Below are positions 44,006-48,799 of a stretch of DNA of 48,799 nt, in pieces. Every line of letters begins with the position of its first letter. The stretch's first letter is position 1. This DNA is from Methanobrevibacter sp. GTDB taxonomy: Archaea; Methanobacteriota; Methanobacteria; Methanobacteriales; Methanobacteriaceae. The notes under the pieces were generated by a model, which searched no databases, was not told the origin of the DNA, and saw only the letters and a list, made by a program, of their open reading frames with translations. A program made the position numbers and the translations under genes. The stretch spans positions 1 through 48,799 of the forward strand of contig NZ_JAFQSO010000015.1 in NCBI RefSeq assembly GCF_017409525.1, given 5' to 3'.

Positions 44006-47000
44006 TTGACCGTTAAGGTCACTGATTTTGAAGCGGACTCATAAGCTGAATCGCCCTCATAGCTAACGACTGCAGTGAACTTGCCCCTCTTAGATAAGTT
44101 GGTTATCTTGAAGGTGACTTCCCCATCCTCGTTGGTGGTTCCGGCGAATGTCTTTCCGTTCACCTTAAGTGTCACTTTCTTAGGGCTCATGTATACATTG
44201 CCGTCTGCAGATGAGCCTGCAATTGTGGAGAGCTTAGCAGTGTATAGCTTTGTCTTTGTGCTTACCCTGTAGGAGGCTGAGGATGCCTCAAGGGTGATCG
44301 GCTTTTTGTCCAGATCAACGCAGACCACCGCAAATGTGCTCAGGTAGCTGTCGTCTCCGCCGAAGGAGAACGCCAAAGTGAATCTTCCTGCCCGGTTCAT
44401 GTTCAACTCATAAGGTGCGAAACTGCCGTTCTCATCGGTAACCCTTGTGTGGATCTTGTCGTTTATTGCAAACTGGATTGTGGCATTGCTTATAGGGTTG
44501 CCGTTTATGTCAAGCAGCTGGGTGAAGTAGGTCATTCCCTTTTCGCCTGCCTTTTTATCGATAGCATAACCTTTAAGAGTTATTGAATTGTTTGTGATGT
44601 TGAACCTGGTTTCAGTCTTGACAGGAGGGGCTATAGTAGGCAGGTCAATCTTTATCGCCATTTCAGTGCCAAGAATGGTCTTGCTGCCAGCATATTCAAT
44701 GTATATCTCTGCAGTGTTTCCTGCATTGATTGTGAAAAGGCCCTCTTCGTCAGTTGATGTTGTCATTTGAGTGCCGTTCAATATGTAGAATATTGGAGCG
44801 TCCGCAATGGCTTCACCATTTTCGTCCTTAAGGGCGAATGTAATGTTTAAATCGTTGTCCACTATGACAGCCCTGATTTTAGATGCCCTTATCTCATCCA
44901 CAGTGATTGTGAATTCAGTTGAATTGGCATTGAATTCATCGTCTCCAAGGTATGCTGCATTTACAGTGTAGTTTCCAGGCCATAGGACAGCGTTGAAGCT
45001 GGCCCTACCTTCGTTGAGCTCAACGAAAATTGCGTTTCCATCGATTTCCAGCTTGACAAGCCCTGTTGCATCAGCATCGACATCAACAGTCAGGTTAACG
45101 TCATAGCCGTCAACTGCAACCTCGGAAGCTATTGTAGTGTTCCTTTTAACGTGGTCTGTGACAGTGAACTCCTTGGATGTCTTGTTTGCATTGAACCTTG
45201 AATCACCTGAGTATGTTACGCGCACAACGTAATCGCCTGCAGGCAATACTGTCTCATAAACCGCTTCGCCATTATCCAAAGAGACATAAGCCGCATCGCC
45301 TGCAACATTGAACTCGACAAGCCCACTGGCAGCGCTGTCGACGGTTGCGGTGATTGTCACGTCATTGTCATTAGAAACGACATCAACGGAAATAGGAGTG
45401 TCCATCATGTGGGTGTCCTCCTTGATGACTGTGAATGATGTCCTTGCGGTTGCATTGTTGAAGTCGTCATCTCCAAGATATACCACTTTTGCTGTGTAGG
45501 TTCCAGGGATGAAAGGATATGACAGGACGGCCTTTCCATCATTTACATCAACGATGAAGCTTTCACCCAAAACGGAGATTGTCACATATCCTGTTGCGTT
45601 CTGGTCAACATCCACCTCGATGGTTACTGTGCTTGACTGCGCATCTGAAGTGACCTTGATGGATGTGTCCTTCTTGATGTGGCCTATGACGGTGAACTTC
45701 TGGGAGGTGGAGTTTGCATAAAAGCTGTCGTCTCCAAGGTATGTTGCCAGAACCTCATAGTCTCCAGGCTCCAAAAATGTATTAAGAACTGCGATGCCGT
45801 CATCAAGTGCAACATAACGGGTGAACTCCTCAGTGCCGCTGATACGATATTCCACCAGTCCGGTAGCGTTCTTGTCAACGTCGACAATCATTTCCACATC
45901 ATTTTCGTCAATCTCAACAGTGAGAGTGACGTTAGTGTTATTAAGAGGAATTTCTTCGACTTCAAATTCGAAATCTGTTGCGTTGGCGTTGAAGTCATCG
46001 TCACCCATATAGGTTGCGCTGGCAGTGTAGTTGCCCGGAAGCATGATGGTGCTGAAAATGGCTTTGCCTTCATTTAACTCAACGAAAATTGTGTTTCCTT
46101 CCAATTCCAGTTTGACAAGTCCTGTTGCGTTCTCATCAACAGCAACAGCCAATGCAACATCATATCCATCAACTGTAACTTCAGGAGTTACTGTAGTGTT
46201 CTTTTTGACATGGTCTGTGACTGTGAATGCCACTGATGTCTGATTTGGATTGAACTTGCTTAGCTCATCGCCGAGGTAAGTCACGGTGATGTTGTAATCG
46301 CCGGCAGGCAATACAGTCTCGTAAACAGCCTTTCCGTTGTCCACTATAATGTAGGTCACATCGCCGTCAATATTGAACTCTATCAAACCGTATGCGGCAG
46401 GGTCTATATCGGCAATGACTGTCACGTCATTGTCTGATGTCTCGACATCCGCTGAAATCGGAGTGTCCTTTGGGAAAATGGCATCCTTAATGACAGTGAA
46501 TGGAACTGTGGTGCTTGCATTGTTGAAGTTATCGTCACCAAGATAATCCACATCGGCCTCATAACTTCCAGGGTCAAAATCGTATTTGAAAACTGCCTTT
46601 CCTCCATTTACAGGAATCAGGAACCTTTGGCCCAAAACGCCTATAGTCACATAGCCTGTGGCCCTCTCATCAACATTGACATTGACTGTGACGGTGTGGG
46701 ACAATACACTTGCAACCGCCTTTATGGAAGTGTTCATTTTAGCCGGCTCCACGACACTGAATGCCTGGGATGTGGCGTTCATGTTGAAGTTATCGTCGCC
46801 CATGTAGGTTGCATTGAATGTGTAATCGCCTGGAATCAGGACGGTATTGTAAACTGCCCTTCCTCCATTTACATCAGCATAAACGCTGTTTTCATTTAAT
46901 GTAAATTTGACAAGACCTGTAGCGTCGGGATTGACATCTACAGTAAGTGAAACGTCATTTCCATCCACCAATACATCAGATTCGATTGTCGTATTCATCT

Positions 47001-47199
47001 TCAAATCAGCGGATGAAACTGAAGCATCACTCGTGAATGCTTCAGCATTTGCATTCGTATTTTCAATATCTGCAACTTCATTAGTTGTTTCGTCTAGACT
47101 AACAATATCGTCACTAGCATCTGCAGCGCTGACTGCAGAAACAGTAATTAATCCAATAAGAATCATTAGTAAAAGACATAAATATCTTTTATTATCCAT
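44002..47199 (-). CDS. Large exported adhesin-like protein with eight Ig-like repeats
   Basis: The 1065-residue protein has a signal peptide (MDNKRYLCLLLMILIGLITV, then SAVSA before AD), an acidic linker, and eight repeats of about 88 residues. Each repeat has a D-V-D-x-x-A-T/S-G-L/Y-V core, an N/D-G-K-A-V turn, a P-G-D/N-Y strand and closes T-Y-L/M-G-D-D-x-F-N-A/N. Two further different domains and a conserved C-terminal domain (about 970-1065) follow. The protein is acidic, with many N-x-S/T sequons, and has no membrane tail. It is probably a surface adhesin. ATG 47199 is 11 bases after GGAG; GTG 47211 is an alternative start that overlaps the ribosome site. The repeats are arranged as two copies of a four-domain block. 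Confidence 0.9.
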   Translation of the reverse strand: MDNKRYLCLLLMILIGLITVSAVSAADASDDIVSLDETTNEVADIENTNANAEAFTSDASVSSADLKMNTTIESDVLVDGNDVSLTVDVNPDATGLVKFTLNENSVYADVNGGRAVYNTVLIPGDYTFNATYMGDDNFNMNATSQAFSVVEPAKMNTSIKAVASVLSHTVTVNVNVDERATGYVTIGVLGQRFLIPVNGGKAVFKYDFDPGSYEADVDYLGDDNFNNASTTVPFTVIKDAIFPKDTPISADVETSDNDVTVIADIDPAAYGLIEFNIDGDVTYIIVDNGKAVYETVLPAGDYNITVTYLGDELSKFNPNQTSVAFTVTDHVKKNTTVTPEVTVDGYDVALAVAVDENATGLVKLELEGNTIFVELNEGKAIFSTIMLPGNYTASATYMGDDDFNANATDFEFEVEEIPLNNTNVTLTVEIDENDVEMIVDVDKNATGLVEYRISGTEEFTRYVALDDGIAVLNTFLEPGDYEVLATYLGDDSFYANSTSQKFTVIGHIKKDTSIKVTSDAQSSTVTIEVDVDQNATGYVTISVLGESFIVDVNDGKAVLSYPFIPGTYTAKVVYLGDDDFNNATARTSFTVIKEDTHMMDTPISVDVVSNDNDVTITATVDSAASGLVEFNVAGDAAYVSLDNGEAVYETVLPAGDYVVRVTYSGDSRFNANKTSKEFTVTDHVKRNTTIASEVAVDGYDVNLTVDVDADATGLVKLEIDGNAIFVELNEGRASFNAVLWPGNYTVNAAYLGDDEFNANSTEFTITVDEIRASKIRAVIVDNDLNITFALKDENGEAIADAPIFYILNGTQMTTSTDEEGLFTINAGNTAEIYIEYAGSKTILGTEMAIKIDLPTIAPPVKTETRFNITNNSITLKGYAIDKKAGEKGMTYFTQLLDINGNPISNATIQFAINDKIHTRVTDENGSFAPYELNMNRAGRFTLAFSFGGDDSYLSTFAVVCVDLDKKPITLEASSASYRVSTKTKLYTAKLSTIAGSSADGNVYMSPKKVTLKVNGKTFAGTTNEDGEVTFKITNLSKRGKFTAVVSYEGDSAYESASKSVTLTVN
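44887..46998 (-). repeat. Duplicated four-domain block inside the large adhesin
   Basis: Repeats 1-4 (46998-45943) and 5-8 (45939-44887) match in order. Unit 2 and unit 6 share GYVTI-x-VLG and PF/DFDPG types, units 3 and 7 share DTPIS and VYETVLPAGDY, and units 4 and 8 share VDGYDV and FVELNEG. Each block is about 351 residues. Unit order is kept, so the array grew by duplication of a whole block and not of single domains. Confidence 0.8.
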
Positions 47200-47373
47200 A
47201 ACATTATTCACTCCAAAATAATAATTTTTAAAAATTATATGTTAATGTATAAACCTTCTGGTTAATAAAACTGATTAAGCAAGCATCTGCAAAATGATAA
47301 GATATTCATTAAAAAAGTTCAAAAATAAGCTTTAAAATATATTATTTTAAAAAATTAAAAAAAAAGATTAATT

Positions 47374-47943
47374 TCAGAGGCCTACATGAGGCAATCGGTC
47401 AATGCATTCCTTAACCTTTAAGTAAAATTCCTCTCCGGTAAAGTCAAAGTCATTGTTGAAAGACTTGTAAGCCAAATTGCAATCATTTTCCAGGTTAAAT
47501 TTAAAATCAGGGCATTTATTGAAGAGTTTTTCAAAGCAATTTATGGAATGTTGAGATAGTTCAACTTCATCAAAGGATAGCTTTTCAACCAGCATGTTCA
47601 TGGCCAGGAACAGGACGCTGAACTGAAGGGCAGAGGCATATGCATCATAACAGTATCCATAGTCCAAATTGACATCAAAATAAATCAGAAAGTTGATCAG
47701 CACATGGGAAACCCAAATCAGGGAGTTCGGCTCGAACCTTTCCAGCTGCAAATCAGTGAACTTGAAAATCAAATCATCCAGAGCGCCATCACTGTCCTCG
47801 CAATACCTGACAAATTCATTGAATGAATAGTTGGTCAGATACTTGATGTAGGCATCTTTTATTTTCTCATCACAGTCATATTTGGAAATCTTTTTCAGGT
47901 CTTTTGGCCTTAGCTCTTTTGGATATGCAAACATTTCAATCAT
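47374..47943 (-). CDS. Soluble protein of unknown function
   Basis: The 189-residue protein starts MIEMFAYPKELRPKDLKKIS and is predicted to be mostly helical, with no signal peptide or long membrane helix. Hydrophobic stretches such as LIWVSHVLINFLIYFDVNL and LQFSVLFLAMNMLVEKL look like buried helices. Several cysteines are spread through it (CDEK, RYCED, GYCYDA, NCFEKLFNKC, NDCNL). I do not recognise a family. ATG 47943 is preferred to TTG 47961; there is no good ribosome site and a TATA-like run lies about 25-30 bases upstream, so it may be leaderless. It stands alone between two adhesin genes on the same strand. Confidence 0.65.
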   Translation of the reverse strand: MIEMFAYPKELRPKDLKKISKYDCDEKIKDAYIKYLTNYSFNEFVRYCEDSDGALDDLIFKFTDLQLERFEPNSLIWVSHVLINFLIYFDVNLDYGYCYDAYASALQFSVLFLAMNMLVEKLSFDEVELSQHSINCFEKLFNKCPDFKFNLENDCNLAYKSFNNDFDFTGEEFYLKVKECIDRLPHVGL

Positions 47944-48047
47944 GTTAATATTGGTCAACAACCTATTTAATTTTTTAAATCATCCAAAGCCATTGGGCAA
48001 AAATAGAATTTCAATGAAAAAAAATGATTATATTATCAGTTGAGTTT

Positions 48048-48089
48048 AAAAAAAAAAGAAAGTTAAAAAATAAAGATTTATTTTTTAAC
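48048..48089 (-). terminator. Palindromic terminator of the partial adhesin gene
   Basis: A perfect 13-bp A/T inverted repeat (gttaaaaaataaa / tttattttttaac, 48062-48089) overlaps the TAA stop. It is followed on the minus strand by a T-rich tract, as expected for a terminator. Confidence 0.7.
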
Positions 48090-48799
48090 AGTAAGTTTAT
48101 TTGATATTGTTAAACCTTTGCAATAGGTCTTAATAGTATATTTTCCAACCTTTAAATTTTTAGGTAAATTGAAAGTAGCAATACCTTTACTGTTGGTTTT
48201 AGCGGTGTAGGTTTTGCCTTTTAATGTCATTTTGACTGTCTGTTTAGCTTGAGGCTTACCTTTTGTGTCTAAAACTTTAACAATAAATTTACCTGCTTTC
48301 TTGTATTTTTTAGTTACATCTTTAGCAAGGATGGATTTTTTAACTACTATCTTATTCTGTACTAAAACGTCTTTATATGCAGAAGTAACATAATATGTTC
48401 CAGGTTTTAATTTTTGGAGTTTTAAAACTGCAACACCGTCGCTTCCAATATCTGCAGCATATTCCTTATTGTTGATAGTGAATACAACATTTCCTTCGGT
48501 TACTGGTTTGTCTCCAGACATGACAGTGACATTAAACTTGATTGTCTTATCATAATAAGTAACAAGGTTGGTGCTGTTAATGGAGTCTTTAACTTCAGTC
48601 TTACCAAAGATTGAATCGATTATGCTGGAGATGTTTAAACTAGATATATTAAAGCTAGTGCCATTACCTCCGAAAAGACCAGACAAGTCTATAGAAGACA
48701 AATTAAAAGTACCATTCTCACCGAAAAGACCAGACAAGTCTATAGAAGACAAATTAAAAGTACCATTCTCACCGAAAAGACCAGACAAGTCTATAGAAG
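48078..48799 (-). CDS. Partial adhesin-like protein, C-terminal part with 17-residue repeats
   Basis: The frame runs open to the right edge, so the N-terminus and any signal peptide are outside the window. About 240 residues are visible. It begins with 17-residue repeats (SGLFGENGTFNLSSIDL), then a beta-sandwich domain (TYYDKTIKFNVTVMSGDKPV, NNKEYAADIGSDGVAVLKLQ, LKPGTYYVTSAYKD). A second domain (AGKFIVKVLDTKGKPQAKQT ... KTYTAKTNSKGIATFNLP, ending LTISNKLTVKK) closes it. The C-terminal domain is the Lys-rich type shared with the adhesins at 31821 and 40799. The visible TTG at 48788 is not a real start. It ends with a strong palindromic terminator. Confidence 0.85.
   Translation of the reverse strand, partial: SIDLSGLFGENGTFNLSSIDLSGLFGENGTFNLSSIDLSGLFGGNGTSFNISSLNISSIIDSIFGKTEVKDSINSTNLVTYYDKTIKFNVTVMSGDKPVTEGNVVFTINNKEYAADIGSDGVAVLKLQKLKPGTYYVTSAYKDVLVQNKIVVKKSILAKDVTKKYKKAGKFIVKVLDTKGKPQAKQTVKMTLKGKTYTAKTNSKGIATFNLPKNLKVGKYTIKTYCKGLTISNKLTVKK
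48670..48799 (-). repeat. 51-bp in-frame tandem repeat (17 aa)
   Basis: A 51-base unit encoding SGLFGENGTFNLSSIDL repeats with exact spacing at about 48670, 48721 and 48772. The copies are nearly identical in DNA. The array continues beyond the window. Confidence 0.9.

Noticed and set aside
45679-46077. Long open frames on the plus strand inside the large adhesin (also 46627-46899 and 46907-47221)
   Set aside because: They are antisense shadows of the repeat-rich gene, recur with its repeats, and lack ribosome sites or recognisable domains.

Overview
The window looks like chromosomal DNA of a gut or rumen methanogen of the Methanobrevibacter type. The grounds are very AT-rich DNA, AGGTG/AGGAGG ribosome sites mixed with archaeal TATA boxes and leaderless genes, several adhesin-like proteins built of Ig-like repeats, an archaeal aspartokinase, and a dense set of surface-polysaccharide genes with an ABC exporter. 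No rRNA, tRNA, CRISPR array, intact insertion sequence or origin was seen.

Bases 1 to about 31,700 form a surface-glycan island, mostly very low in GC, arranged as short divergent operons. From left to right it holds a partial coiled-coil protein with 22-residue tandem repeats, a stand-alone coiled-coil protein, a leftward group (giant glycosyltransferase, GT2 with coiled-coil tail, WecC-like nucleotide-sugar dehydrogenase), and two tandem DUF6270-like genes, one of which lacks a normal start codon. Next is a leftward group with an ABC-2 permease, its ATPase, a GT10 fucosyltransferase-like protein, a sugar nucleotidyltransferase-cupin fusion and a small membrane protein. A rightward operon follows (double GT2, GT4, a 933-residue multidomain transferase, a methyltransferase and a protein made only of transferase-associated repeats), then a leftward group (1778-residue transferase, a GT2 with coiled-coil tail, a beta-helix acyltransferase) and a DUF1919 protein. 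Together these could make nucleotide sugars, assemble and decorate a glycan on the cytoplasmic face, and export it through the ABC transporter.

Bases 31,700 to 48,799 are higher in GC and look like older host chromosome. They hold three exported adhesin-like proteins plus a fourth cut by the right edge, two multispanning membrane proteins (one GT-C-like), a mini GT2-like protein, an aspartokinase, a membrane-anchored AstE/AspA-like hydrolase, a PaaI-type thioesterase and two unrecognised small proteins. Between the aspartokinase and the hydrolase lies a 533-base stretch with decayed fragments of an adhesin gene and of an Rpn/PD-(D/E)XK transposase-family gene.

The most notable points are: a gene whose only plausible start is AUA behind a perfect Shine-Dalgarno sequence; one beta-rich module attached to two unrelated enzymes; a transferase-associated repeat found inside three giant enzymes and also as a free protein; a mosaic 1778-residue transferase with a decayed catalytic centre; a truncated GT4 domain beside a complete stand-alone copy; and a four-domain block duplication in the largest adhesin. 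Starts were moved from upstream GTG/TTG codons to ATG codons wherever the ribosome site demanded it.
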